From Siphonodentalium dalli (Eukaryota > Mollusca > Scaphopoda > Gadilida > Siphonodentaliidae): a DNA stretch of 64,000 nt. Below the pieces are notes generated by a model. The model was not told where the DNA came from. It saw nothing but the letters and a program-made list of their open reading frames with translations, and searched no databases. Below, piece by piece: positions 31,701-46,700 of the stretch (its first letter is position 1; the number at the start of each line of letters is the position of its first letter). A program made the translations under genes and the position numbers. The stretch lies in NCBI GenBank assembly GCA_032622095.1, contig CP136062.1, forward strand, positions 124,001 to 188,000. Direction: 5' to 3'.

Positions 31701-34700
31701 TTGATGCCTATTCGTGCGGATGGCATGCTGAGTCTATTATTATCATGATGCGATTCGAGATTCGATGCCTATTCGTGCGGATGGCATGCTGAGTCTATTA
31801 TTATCATGATGCGATTCGAGATTTGATGCCTATTCGTGCGGATGGCATGCTGAGTCTATTATTATCATGATGCTATTCGAGATTCGATGCCTATTCGTCC
31901 GGATGGCATGCTGAGTCTATTATTATCATGATGCGATTCGAGATTTGACGCCTATTCGTCCGGATGGCATGCTGAGTCTATTATTATCATGATGCGATTC
32001 GAGATTCGATGCCTATTCGTGCGGATTGCATGCTGAGTCTATTATTATCATGATGCGATTCGAGATTCGATGCCTATTCGTGCGGATGGCATGCTGAGTC
32101 TATTATTATCATGATGCGATTCGAGATTTGACGCCTATTCGTCCGGATGGCATGCTGAGTCTAATATTATCATGATGCGATTCGAGATTCGATGCCTATT
32201 CGTCCGGATGGCATGCTGAGTCTATTATTATCATGATGCGATTCGAGATTTGACGCCTATTCGTCCGGATGGCATGCTGAGTCTATTATTATCATGATGC
32301 GATTCGAGATTCGATGCCTATTCGTCCGGATGGCATGCTGAGTCTATTATTATCATGATGCGATTCGAGATTCGATGCCTATTCGTTCGGATGGCATGCT
32401 GAGTCTATTATTATCATGATGCGATTCGAGATTTGACGCCTATTCGTCCGGATGGCATGCTGAGTCTATTATTATCATGATGCGATTCGAGATTTGACGC
32501 CTATTCGTCCGGATGGCATGCTGAGTCTATTATTACCATGATGCGATTCGAGATTTGACGCCTATTCGTCCGGATGGCATGCTGAGTCTATTATTATCAT
32601 GATGCGATTCGAGATTCGATGCCTATTCGTCCGGATGGCATGCTGAGTCTATTATTATCATGATGCGATTCGAGATTTGACGCCTATTCGTCCGGATGGC
32701 ATGCTGAGTCTATTATTATCATGATGCGATTCGAGATTTGACGCCTATTCGTGCGGATGGCATGCTGAGTCTATTATTATCATGATGCGATTCGAGATTT
32801 GACGCATATTCGTCCGGATGGCATGCTGAGTCTGTTATTATCATGATGCGATTCGAGATTTGACGCCTATTCGTCCGGATGGCATGCTGAGTCTATTATT
32901 ATCATGATGCGATTCGAGATTCGATGCCTATTCGTCCGGATGGCATGCTGAGTCTATTATTATCATGATGCGATTCGAGATTTGACGCCTATTCGTCCGG
33001 ATGGCATGCTGAGTCTAATATTATCATGATGCGATTCGAGATTTGACGCCTATTCGTGCGGATGGCATGCTGAGTCTATTATTATCATGATGCGATTCGA
33101 GATTTGACGCATATTCGTCCGGATGGCATGCTGAGTCTGTTATTATCATGATGCGATTCGAGATTTGACGCCTATTCGTCCGGATGGCATGCTGAGTCTA
33201 TTATTATCATGATGCGATTCGAGATTCGATGCCTATTCGTCCGGATGGCATGCTGAGTCTATTATTATCATGATGCGATTCGAGATTTGATGCCTATTCA
33301 TCCGGATGGCATGCTGAGTCTATTATTATCATGATGCGATTCGAGATTCGATGCCTATTCGTCCGGATGGCATGCTGAGTCTATTATTATCAAGATGCGA
33401 TTCGAGATTCGATGCCTATTCGTCCGGATGGCAGGCTGAGTCTATTATTATCTTAATGCGATTCGAGATTTGACGCCTATTCGTCCGGATGGCATGCTGA
33501 GTCTATTATTATCATGATGCGATTCGAGATTCGATGCCTATTCGTCCGGATGGCATGCTGAGTCTGTTATTATCATGATGCGATTCGAGATTCGATGCCT
33601 ATTCGTGCGGATTGCATGCTGAGTCTATTATTATCATGATGCGATTCGAGATTTGACGCCTATTCGTCCGGATGGCATGCTGAGTCTAATATTATCATGA
33701 TGCGATTCGAGATTCGATGCCTATTCGTCCGGATGGCATGCTGAGTCTATTATTATCATGATGCGATTCGAGATTTGACGCCTATTCGTCCGGATGGCAT
33801 GCTGAGTCTAATATTATCATGATGCGATTCGAGATTCGATGCCTATTCGTCCGGATGGCATGCTGAGTCTATTATTATCATGATGCGATTCGAGATTCGA
33901 TGCCTATTCGTGCAGATGGCATGCTGAGTCTAATATTATCATGATGCGATTCGAGATTCGATGCCTATTCGTCCGGATGGCATGCTGAGTCTATTATTAT
34001 CATGATGCGATTCGAGATTTGACGCCTATTCGTCCGGATGGCATGCTGAGTCTATTATTATCATGATGCGATTCGAGATTCGATGCCTATTCGTCCGGAT
34101 GGCATGCTGAGTCTATTATTATCATGATGCGATTCGAGATTCGATGCCTATTCGTCCGGATGGCATGCTCAGTCTATTATTATCATGATGTGATTCGAGA
34201 TTTGTCGCCTATTCGTCCGGATGGCATGCTGAGTCTATTATTATCATGATGCGATTCGAGATTTGACGCCTATTCGTCCGGATGGCATGCTGAGTCTATT
34301 ATTACCATGATGCGAATCGAGATTTGACGCCTATTCGTCCGGATGGCATGCTGAGTCTATTATTATCATGATGCGATTCGAGATTCGATGCCTATTCGTC
34401 CGGATGGCATGCTGAGTCTATTATTATCATGATGCGATTCGAGATTTGACGCCTATTCGTCCGGATGGCATGCTGAGTCTATTATTATCATGATGCGATT
34501 CGAGATTTGACGCCTATTCGTCCGGATGGCATGCTGAGTCTGTTATTATCATGATGTGATTCGAGATTTGACGCCTATTCGTCCGGATGGCATGCTGAAT
34601 CTATTATTATCATGATGCGATTCGAGATTCGATGCCTATTCGTCCGGATGGCATGCTGAGTCTATTGTTATCATGATGCGATTCGAGATTCGATGCCTAT

Positions 34701-37700
34701 TCGTGCGGATGGCATGCTGAGTCTATTATTATCATGATGCGATTCGAGATTCGATGCCTATTCGTCCGGATGGCATGCTGAGTCTATTGTAGTCTGGTCA
34801 AAATGTCAGTTCCTGGCAGCATGTAGGTTTTTATCATGATGCGATTCGAGATTCGATGCCTATTCTTCCGGATGGCATGCTGAGTCTATTGTATTCTCGT
34901 AAAAATGTTATTTCCTGGCAGCATGTAGGTTTTTATCATGATGCGATTCGAGATTCGATGCCTATTCTTCCGGATGGCACGCTGAGTCTATTGTAGTCTC
35001 GTCAAAATGTCATTTCCTGGCAGCATGTAGGTTTTTATCATGATGCGATTCGAGATTTGATGCCTATTCCTCCGAATGGCATGCTGAGTCTATTGTAGTC
35101 TCGTAAAAATGTCATTTCCTGGCAGCATGTAGGTTTTTATCATGATGCGATTCGAGATTCGATGCCTATTCTTCCGGATGGCATGCTGAGTCTATTGTAG
35201 TCTCGTAAAAATGTCATTTCCTGGCAGCATGTATGTTTTTATCATGATGCGATTCGAGATTTGATGCCTATTCTTCCGGATGGCATGCTGAGTCTATTGT
35301 AGTCTCGTCAAAATGTCATTTCCTGGCAGCATGTAGGTTTTTATCATGATGCGATTCGAGATTCGATGCCTATTCTTCCGGATGGCATGCTGAGTCTATT
35401 GTAGTCTCGTCAAAATGTCATTTCAATGGCAGCATCTAGGTTTTTATTATGATGCGTTCGAGATTTGATGCCTATTCGTCCGGATGGCATGCTGAGTCTA
35501 TTGTAGTCTCGTAAAAATGTTATTTCCTGGCAGCATGTATGTTTTTATCATGATGCGATTCGAGATTCGATGCCTATTCTTCCGGATGGCATGCTGAGTC
35601 TATTATTATCATGATGCGATTCGAGATTAGATGCCTATTCATCCGGATGGCATGCTGAGTCTATTGTTATCATGATGCGATTCGAGATTCGATGCCTATT
35701 CGTCCGGATGGCATGCTGAGTCTATTATTATCATGATGCGATTCGAGATTTGATGCCTATTCGTGCGGATGGCATGCTGAGTCTATTATTATCATGATGC
35801 GATTCGAGATTTGATGCCTATTCGTGCGGATGGCATGCTGAGTCTATTATTATCATGATGCGATTCGAGATTCGATGCCTATTCGTGCGGATGGCATGCT
35901 GAGTCTATTATTATCATGATGCGATTCGAGATTTGATGCCTATTCGTGCGGATGGCATGCTGAGTCTATTATTATCATGATGCTATTCGAGATTCGATGC
36001 CTATTCGTCCGGATGGCATGCTGAGTCTATTATTATCATGATGCGATTCGAGATTTGACGCCTATTCGTCCGGATGGCATGCTGAGTCTATTATTATCAT
36101 GATGCGATTCGAGATTTGACGCCTATTCGTCCGGATGGCATGCTGAGTCTATTATTATCATGATGCGATTCGAGATTCGATGCCTATTCGTGCGGATTGC
36201 ATGCTGAGTCTATTATTATCATGATGCGATTCGAGATTCGATGCCTATTCGTGCGGATGGCATGCTGAGTCTATTATTATCATGATGCGATTCGAGATTT
36301 GACGCCTATTCGTCCGGATGGCATGCTGAGTCTAATATTATCATGATGCGATTCGAGATTCGATGCCTATTCGTCCGGATGGCATGCTGAGTCTATTATT
36401 ATCATGATGCGTTTCGAGATTTGACGCCTATTCGTCCGGATGGCATGCTGAGTCTATTATTATCATGATGCGATTCGAGATTCGATGCCTATTCGTCCGG
36501 ATGGCATGCTGAGTCTATTATTATCATGATGCGATTCGAGATTCGATGCCTATTCGTTCGGATGGCATGCTGAGTCTATTATTATCATGATGCGATTCGA
36601 GATTTGACGCCTATTCGTCCGGATGGCATGCTGAGTCTATTATTATCATGATGCGATTCGAGATTTGACGCCTATTCGTCCGGATGGCATGCTGAGTCTA
36701 TTATTACCATGATGCGATTCGAGATTTGACGCCTATTCGTCCGGATGGCATGCTGAGTCTATTATTATCATGATGCGATTCGAGATTCGATGCCTATTCG
36801 TCCGGATGGCATGTTGAGTCTATTATTATCATGATGCGATTCGAGATTTGACGCCTATTCGTCCGGATGGCATGCTGAGTCTATTATTATCATGATGCGA
36901 TTCGAGATTTGACGCCTATTCGTCCGGATGGCATGCTGAGTCTGTTATTATCATGATGCGATTCGAGATTTGACGCCTATTCGTCCGGATGGCATGCTGA
37001 GTCTATTATTATCATGATGCGATTCGAGATTCGATGCCTATTCGTCCGGATGGCATGCTGAGTCTATTATTATCATGATGCGATTCGAGATTTGATGCCT
37101 ATTCGTCCGGATGGCATGCTGAGTCTATTATTATCATGATGCGATTCGAGATTCGATGCCTATTCGTCCGGATGGCATGCTGAGTCTATTATTATCAAGA
37201 TGCGATTCGAGATTCGATGCCTATTCGTCCGGATGGCAGGCTGAGTCTATTATTATCATAATGCGATTCGAGATTTGACGCCTATTCGTCCGGATGGCAT
37301 GCTGAGTCTATTATTATCATGATGCGATTCGAGATTCGATGCCTATTCGTGCGGATTGCATGCTGAGTCTATTATTATCATGATGCGATTCGAGATTCGA
37401 TGCCTATTCGTCCGGATGGCATGCTGAGTCTATTATTATCATGATGCGATTCGAGATTTGACGCCTATTCGTCCGGATGGCATGCTGAGTCTATTATTAT
37501 CATGATGCGATTCGAGATTCGATGCCTATTCGTCCGGATGGCATGCTGAGTCTATTATTATCATGATGCGATTCGAGATTTGACGCCTATTCGTCCGGAT
37601 GGCATGCTGAGTCTATTATTATCATGATGTGATTCGAGATTTGACGCCTATTCGTCCGGATGGCATGCTGAGTCTATTATTATCATGATGCGATTCGAGA

Positions 37701-40700
37701 TTCGATGCCTATTCGTCCGGATGGCATGCTGAGTCTATTATTATCATGATGCGATTCGAGATTCGATGCCTATTCGTCCGGATGGCATGCTGAGTCTATT
37801 ATTATCATGATGCGATTCGAGATTCGATGCCTATTCGTCCGGATGGCATGCTGAGTCTATTATTATCATGATGCGATTCGAGATTCGATGCCTATTCGTC
37901 CGGATGGCATGCTCAGTCTATTATTATCATGATGTGATTCGAGATTTGACGCCTATTCGTCCGGATGGCATGCTGAGTCTATTATTATCATGATGCGATT
38001 CGAGATTCGATGCCTATTCGTCCGGATGGCATGCTCAGTCTATTATTATCATGATGTGATTCGAGATTTGACGCCTATTCGTCCGGATGGCATGCTGAGT
38101 CTATTATTACCATGATGCGATTCGAGATTTGACGCCTATTCGTCCGGATGGCATGCTGAGTCTATTATTATCATGATGCGATTCGAGATTCGATGCCTAT
38201 TCGTGCGGATTGCATGCTGAGTCTATTATTATCATGATGCGATTCGAGATTTGATGCCTATTCGTCCGGATGGCATGCTCAGTCTATTATTATCATGATG
38301 TGATTCGAGATTTGATGCCTATTCGTCCGGATGGCATGCTCAGTCTATTATTATCATGATGTGATTCGAGATTTGATGCCTATTCGTCCGGATGGCATGC
38401 TGAGTCTATTATTATCATGATGCGATTCGAGATTTGACGCCTATTCGTCCGGATGGCATGCTGAGTCTAATATTATCATGATGCGATTCGAGATTCGATG
38501 CCTATTCGTCCGGATGGCATGCTGAGTCTATTATTATCATGATGCGATTCGAGATTTGACGCCTATTCGTCCGGATGGCATGCTGAGTCTATTATTATTA
38601 TCATGATGCGATTCGAGATTCGATGCCTATTCGTCCGGATGGCATGCTGAGTCTATTATTATCATGATGCGATTCGAGATTCGATGCCTATTCGTCCGGA
38701 TGGCATGCTCAGTCTATTATTATCATGATGTGATTCGAGATTTGACGCCTATTCGTCCGGATGGCATGCTGAGTCTATTATTATCATGATGCGATTCGAG
38801 ATTTGACGCCTATTCGTCCGGATGGCATGCTGAGTCTATTATTACCATGATGCGATTCGAGATTTGACGCCTATTCGTCCGGATGGCATGCTGAGTCTAT
38901 TATTATCATGATGCGATTCGAGATTCGATGCCTATTCGTCCGGATGGCATGCTGAGTCTATTATTATCATGATGCGATTCGAGATTTGACGCCTATTCGT
39001 CCGGATGGCATGCTGAGTCTATTATTATCATGATGCGATTCGAGATTTGACGCCTATTCGTCCGGATGGCATGCTGAGTCTGTTATTATCATGATGCGAT
39101 TCGAGATTTGACGCCTATTCGTCCGGATGGCATGCTGAATCTATTATTATCATGATGCGATTCGAGATTCGATGCCTATTCGCCCGGATGGCATGCTGAG
39201 TCTATTGTTATCATGATGCGATTCGAGAGTCGATGCCTATTCGTGCGGATGGCATGCTGAGTCTATTATTATCATGATGCGATTCGAGATTCGATGCCTA
39301 TTCGTCCGGATGGCATGCTGAGTCTATTGTAGTCTGGTCAAAATGTCATTTCCTGGCAGCATGTATGTTTTTATCATGATGCGATTCGAGATTTGATGCC
39401 TATTCTTCCGGATGGCATGCTGAGTCTATTGTAGTCTCGTCAAAATGTCATTTCCTGGCAGCATGTAGGTTTTTATCATGATGCGATTCGAGATTCGATG
39501 CCTATTCTTCCGGATGGCATGCTGAGTCTATTGTAGTCTCGTCAAAATGTCATTTCAATGGCAGCATCTAGGTTTTTATTATGATGCGTTCGAGATTTGA
39601 TGCCTGAGTCTATTATTATCATGATGCGATTCGAGATTTGACGCCTATTCGTCCGGATGGCATGCTGAGTCTATTATTATCATGATGCGATTCGAGATTT
39701 GACGCCTATTCGTCCGGATGGCATGCTGAGTCTGTTATTATCATGATGCGATTCGAGATTTGACGCCTATTCGTCCGGATGGCATGCTGAATCTATTATT
39801 ATCATGATGCGATTCGAGATTCGATGCCTATTCGCCCGGATGGCATGCTGAGTCTATTGTTATCATGATGCGATTCGAGAGTCGATGCCTATTCGTGCGG
39901 ATGGCATGCTGAGTCTATTATTATCATGATGCGATTCGAGATTCGATGCCTATTCGTCCGGATGGCATGCTGAGTCTATTGTAGTCTGGTCAAAATGTCA
40001 TTTCCTGGCAGCATGTAGGTTTTTATCATGATGCGATTCGAGATTCGATGCCTATTCTTCCGGATGGCATGCTGAGTCTATTGTAGTCTCGTCAAAATGT
40101 CATTTCAATGGCAGCATCTAGGTTTTTATTATGATGCGTTCGAGATTTGATGCCTATTCGTCCGGATGGCATGCTGAGTCTATTGTAGTCTCGTAAAAAT
40201 GTTATTTCCTGGCAGCATGTATGTTTTTATCATGATGCGATTCGAGATTCGATGCCTATTCTTCCGGATGGCATGCTGAGTCTATTATTATCATGATGCG
40301 ATTCGAGATTAGATGCCTATTCATCCGGATGGCATGCTGAGTCTATTGTTATCATGATGCGATTCGAGATTCGATGCCTATTCGTCCGGATGGCATGCTG
40401 AGTCTATTATTATCATGATGCGATTCGAGATTCGATGCCTATTCGTCCGGATGGCATGCTGAGTCTATTATTATCATGATGCGATTCGAGATTTGATGCC
40501 TATTCGTGCGGATGGCATGCTGAGTCTATTATTATCATGATGTGATTCGAGATTTGACGCCTATTCGTCCGGATGGCATGCTGAGTCTATTATTATCATG
40601 ATGCGATTCGAGATTTGACGCCTATTCGTCCGGATGGCATGCTGAGTCTATTATTACCATGATGCGATTCGAGATTTGACGCCTATTCGTCCGGATGGCA

Positions 40701-43700
40701 TGCTGAGTCTATTATTATCATGATGCGATTCGAGATTCGATGCCTATTCGTCCGGATGGCATGCTGAGTCTATTATTATCATGATGCGATTCGAGATTTG
40801 ACGCCTATTCGTCCGGATGGCATGCTGAGTCTATTATTATCATGATGCGATTCGAGATTTGACGCCTATTCGTCCGGATGGCATGCTGAGTCTGTTATTA
40901 TCATGATGCGATTCGAGATTTGACGCCTATTCGTCCGGATGGCATGCTGAATCTATTATTATCATGATGCGATTCGAGATTCGATGCCTATTCGTCCGGA
41001 TGGCATGCTGAGTCTATTGTTATCATGATGCGATTCGAGATTCGATGCCTATTCGTTCGGATGGCATGCTGAGTCTATTATTATCATGATGCGATTCGAG
41101 ATTCGATGCCTATTCGTCCGGATGGCATGCTGAGTCTATTGTAGTCTGGTCAAAATGTCATTTCCTGGCAGCATGTAGGTTTTTATCATGATGCGATTCG
41201 AGATTCGATGCCTATTCTTCCGGATGGCATGCTGAGTCTATTGTAGTCTCGTCAAAATGTCATTTCAATGGCAGCATCTAGGTTTTTATTATGATGCGTT
41301 CGAGATTTGATGCCTATTCGTCCGGATGGCATGCTGAGTCTATTGTAGTCTCGTAAAAATGTTATTTCCTGGCAGCATGTATGTTTTTATCATGATGCGA
41401 TTCGAGATTCGATGCCTATTCTTCCGGATGGCATGCTGAGTCTATTATTATCATGATGCGATTCGAGATTAGATGCCTATTCATCCGGATGGCATGCTGA
41501 GTCTATTGTTATCATGATGCGATTCGAGATTCGATGCCTATTCGTCCGGATGGCATGCTGAGTCTATTATTATCATGATGCGATTCGAGATTCGATTCAT
41601 ATTCGTCCGGATGGCATGCTGAGTCTATTATTATCATGATGCGATTCGAGATTTGATGCCTATTCGTGCGGATGGCATGCTGAGTCTATTATTATCATGA
41701 TGCGATTCGAGATTTGATGCCTATTCGTGCGGATGGCATGCTGAGTCTATTATTATCATGATGCGATTCGAGATTCGATGCCTATTCGTGCGGATGGCAT
41801 GCTGAGTCTATTATTATCATGATGCGATTCGAGATTTGACGCCTATTCGTGCGGATGGCATGCTGAGTCTATTATTATCATGATGCTATTCGAGATTCGA
41901 TGCCTATTCGTCCGGATGGCATGCTGAGTCTATTATTATCATGATGCGATTCGAGATTTGACGCCTATTCGTCCGGATGGCATGCTGAGTCTATTATTAT
42001 CATGATGCGATTCGAGATTCGATGCCTATTCGTGCGGATTGCATGCTGAGTCTATTATTATCATGATGCGATTCGAGATTCGATGCCTATTCGTGCGGAT
42101 GGCATGCTGAGTCTATTATTATCATGATGCGATTCGAGATTTGACGCCTATTCGTCCGGATGGCATGCTGAGTCTAATATTATCATGATGCGATTCGAGA
42201 TTCGATGCCTATTCGTCCGGATGGCATGCTGAGTCTATTATTATCATGATGCGATTCGAGATTTGACGCCTATTCGTCCGGATGGCATGCTGAGTCTATT
42301 ATTATCATGATGCGATTCGAGATTCGATGCCTATTCGTCCGGATGGCATGCTGAGTCTATTATTATCATGATGCGATTCGAGATTCGATGCCTATTCGTC
42401 CGGATGGCATGCTGAGTCTATTATTATCATGATGCGATTCGAGATTTGACGCCTATTCGTCCGGATGGCATGCTGAGTCTATTATTATCATGATGCGATT
42501 CGAGATTTGACGCCTATTCGTCCGGATGGCATGCTGAATCTATTATTACCATGATGCGATTCGAGATTTGACGCCTATTCGTCCGGATGGCATGCTGAGT
42601 CTATTATTATCATGATGCGATTCGAGATTCGATGCCTATTCGTCCGGATGGCATGCTGAGTCTATTATTATCATGATGCGATTCGAGATTTGACGCCTAT
42701 TCGTCCGGATGGCATGCTGAGTCTATTATTATCATGATGCGATTCGAGATTTGACGCCTATTCGTCCGGATGGCATGCTGAGTCTGTTATTATCATGATG
42801 CGATTCGAGATTTGACGCCTATTCGTCCGGATGGCATGCTGAGTCTATTATTATCATGATGCGATTCGAGATTCGATGCCTATTCGTCCGGATGGCATGC
42901 TGAGTCTATTATTATCATGATGCGATTCGAGATTTGATGCCTATTCGTCCGGATGGCATGCTGAGTCTATTATTATCATGATGCGATTCGAGATTCGATG
43001 CCTATTCGTCCGGATGGCATGCTGAGTCTATTATTATCAAGATGCGATTCGAGATTCGATGCCTATTCGTCCGGATGGCAGGCTGAGTCTATTATTATCA
43101 TGATGCGATTCGAGATTTGACGCCTATTCGTCCGGATGGCATGCTGAGTCTATTATTATCATGATGCGATTCGAGATTCGATGCCTATTCGTCCGGATGG
43201 CATGCTGAGTCTATTATTATCATGATGCGATTCGAGATTCGATGCCTATTCGTCCGGATGGCATGCTGAGTCTATTATTATCATGATGCGATTCGAGATT
43301 TGATGCCTATTCGTCCGGATATCATGCTGAGTCTATTATTATCATGATGTGATTCGAGATTCGATGCCTATTCGTCCGGATGGCATGCTGAGTCTATTAT
43401 TATCATGATGCGATTCGAGATTCGATGCCTATTCGTCCGGATGGCATGCTGAGTCTATTATTATCATGATGTGAGTCGAGATTTGATGCCTATTCGTCCG
43501 GATGGCATGCTGAGTCTATTATTATCATGATGTGAGTCGAGATTCGATGCCTATTCGTCCGGATGGCATGCTGAGTCTATTATTATCATGATGCGATTCG
43601 AGATTCGATGCCTATTCGTCCGGATGGCATGCTGAGTCTATTGTTATCATGATGCGATTCGAGATTTGACGCCTATTCGTCCGGATGGCATGCTGAGTCT

Positions 43701-46700
43701 ATTATTATCATGATGCGATTCGAGATTCGATGCCTATTCGTGCGGATTGCATGCTGAGTCTATTATTATCATGATGCGATTCGAGATTCGATGCCTATTC
43801 GTGCGGATGGCATGCTGAGTCTATTATTATCATGATGCGATTCGAGATTTGACGCCTATTCGTCCGGATGGCATGCTGAGTCTAATATTATCATGATGCG
43901 ATTCGAGATTCGATACCTATTCGTCCGGATGGCATGCTGAGTCTATTGTAGTCTGGTCAAAATGTCATTTCCTGGCAGCATGTAGGTTTTTATCATGATG
44001 CGATTCGATATTCGATGCCTATTCTTCCGGATGGCATGCTGAGTCTATTGTAGTCTCGTCAAAATGTCATTTCAATGGCAGCATCTAGGTTTTTATTATG
44101 ATGCGTTCGAGATTTGATGCCTATTCGTCCGGATGGCATGCTGAGTCTATTGTAGTCTCGTAAAAATGTTATTTCCTGGCAGCATGTATGTTTTTATCAT
44201 GATGCGATTCGAGATTCGATGCCTATTCTTCCGGATGGCATGCTGAGTCTATTATTATCATGATGCGATTCGAGATTAGATGCCTATTCATCCGGATGGC
44301 ATGCTGAGTCTATTGTTATCATGATGCGATTCGAGATTCGATGCCTATTCGTCCGGATGGCATGCTGAGTCTATTATTATCATGATGCGATTCGAGATTC
44401 GATGCCTATTCGTCCGGATGGCATGCTGAGTCTATTATTATCATGATGCGATTCGAGATTTGATGCCTATTCGTGCGGATGGCATGCTGAGTCTATTATT
44501 ATCATGATGCGATTCGAGATTCGATGCCTATTCGTGCGGATGGCATGCTGAGTCTATTATTATCATGATGCGATTCGAGATTTGATGCCTATTCGTGCGG
44601 ATGGCATGCTGAGTCTATTATTATCATGATGCTATTCGAGATTCGATGCCTATTCGTCCGGATGGCATGCTGAGTCTATTATTATCATGATGCGATTCGA
44701 GATTTGACGCCTATTCGTCCGGATGGCATGCTGAGTCTATTATTATCATGATGCGATTCGAGATTCGATGCCTATTCGTGCGGATTGCATGCTGAGTCTA
44801 TTGTTATCATGATGCGATTCGAGATTCGATGCCTATTCGTGCGGATGGCATGCTGAGTCTATTATTATCATGATGCGATTCGAGATTTGACGCCTATTCG
44901 TCCGGATGGCATGCTGAGTCTAATATTATCATGATGCGATTCGAGATTCGATGCCTATTCGTCCGGATGGCATGCTGAGTCTATTATTATCATGATGCGA
45001 TTCGAGATTTGACGCCTATTCGTCCGGATGGCATGCTGAGTCTATTATTATCATGATGCGATTCGAGATTTGACGCCTATTCGTCCGGATGGCATGCTGA
45101 GTCTATTATTATCATGATGCGATTCGAGATTCGATGCCTATTCGTCCGGATGGCATGCTGAGTCTGTTATTATCATGATGCGATTCGAGATTTGACGCCT
45201 ATTCGTCCGGATGGCATGCTGAGTCTATTATTATCATGATGCGATTCGAGATTCGATGCCTATTCGTCCGGATGGCATGCTGAGTCTATTATTATCATGA
45301 TGCGATTCGAGATTTGATGCCTATTCGTCCGGATGGCATGCTGAGTCTATTATTATCATGATGCGATTCGAGATTCGATGCCTATTCGTCCGGATGGCAT
45401 GCTGAGTCTATTATTATCAAGATGCGATTCGAGATTCGATGCCTATTCGTCCGGATGGCATGCTGAGTCTATTATTATCATGATGCGATTCGACATTCGA
45501 TGCCTATTCGTCCGGATGGCATGCTGAGTCTATTATTATCATGATGCGATTCGAGATTCGATGCCTATTCGTCCGGATGGCATGCTGAGTCTATTATTAT
45601 CATGATGCGATTCGAGATTTGACGCCTATTCGTCCGGATGGCATGCTGAGTCTATTATTATCATGATGCGATTCGAGATTCGATGCCTATTCGTCCGGAT
45701 GGCATGCTGAGTCTATTATTATCATGATGCGATTCGAGATTCGATGCCTATTCGTCCGGATGGCATGCTGAGTCTATTATTATCATGATGCGATTCGAGA
45801 TTTGATGCCTATTCGTCCGGATATCATGCTGAGTCTATTATTATCATGATGTGATTCGAGATTCGATGCCTATTCGTGCGGATGGCATGCTGAGTCTATT
45901 ATTATCATGATGCGATTCGAGATTTGATTCCTATTCGTCCGGATGGCATGCTGAGTCTATTATTATCATGATGTGATTCGAGATTCGATGCCTATTCGTC
46001 CGGATGGCATGCTGAGTCTATTATTATCATGATGCGATTAGAGATTTGACGCCTATTCGTCCGGATGGCATGCTGAGTCTATTATTATCATGATGCGATT
46101 CGAGATTTGATTCCTATTCGTCCGGATGGCATGCTGAGTCTATTATTATCATGATGTGAGTCGAGATTTGATGCCTATTCGTCCGGATGGCATGCTGAGT
46201 CTATTATTATCATGATGCGATTCGAGATTCGATGCCTATTCGTCCGGATGGCATGCTGAGTCTATTATTATCATGATGCGATTCGAGATTCGATGCCTAT
46301 TCGTCCGGATGGCATGCTGAGTCTATTGTTATCATGATGCGATTCGAGATTTGACGCCTATTCGTCCGGATGGCATGCTGAGTCTATTAATATCATGATG
46401 CGATTCGAGATTCGATGCCTATTCGTGCGGATTGCACGCTGAGTCTATTATTATCATGATGCGATTCGAGATTCGATGCCTATTCGTGCGGATGGCATGC
46501 TGAGTCTATTATTATCATGATGCGATTCGAGATTTGACGCCTATTCGTCCGGATGGCATGCTGAGTCTAATATTATCATGATGCGATTCGAGATTCGATG
46601 CCTATTCGTCCGGATGGCATGCTGAGTCTATTATTATCATGATGCGATTCGAGATTTGACGCCTATTCGTCCGGATGGCATGCTGAGTCTATTATTATCA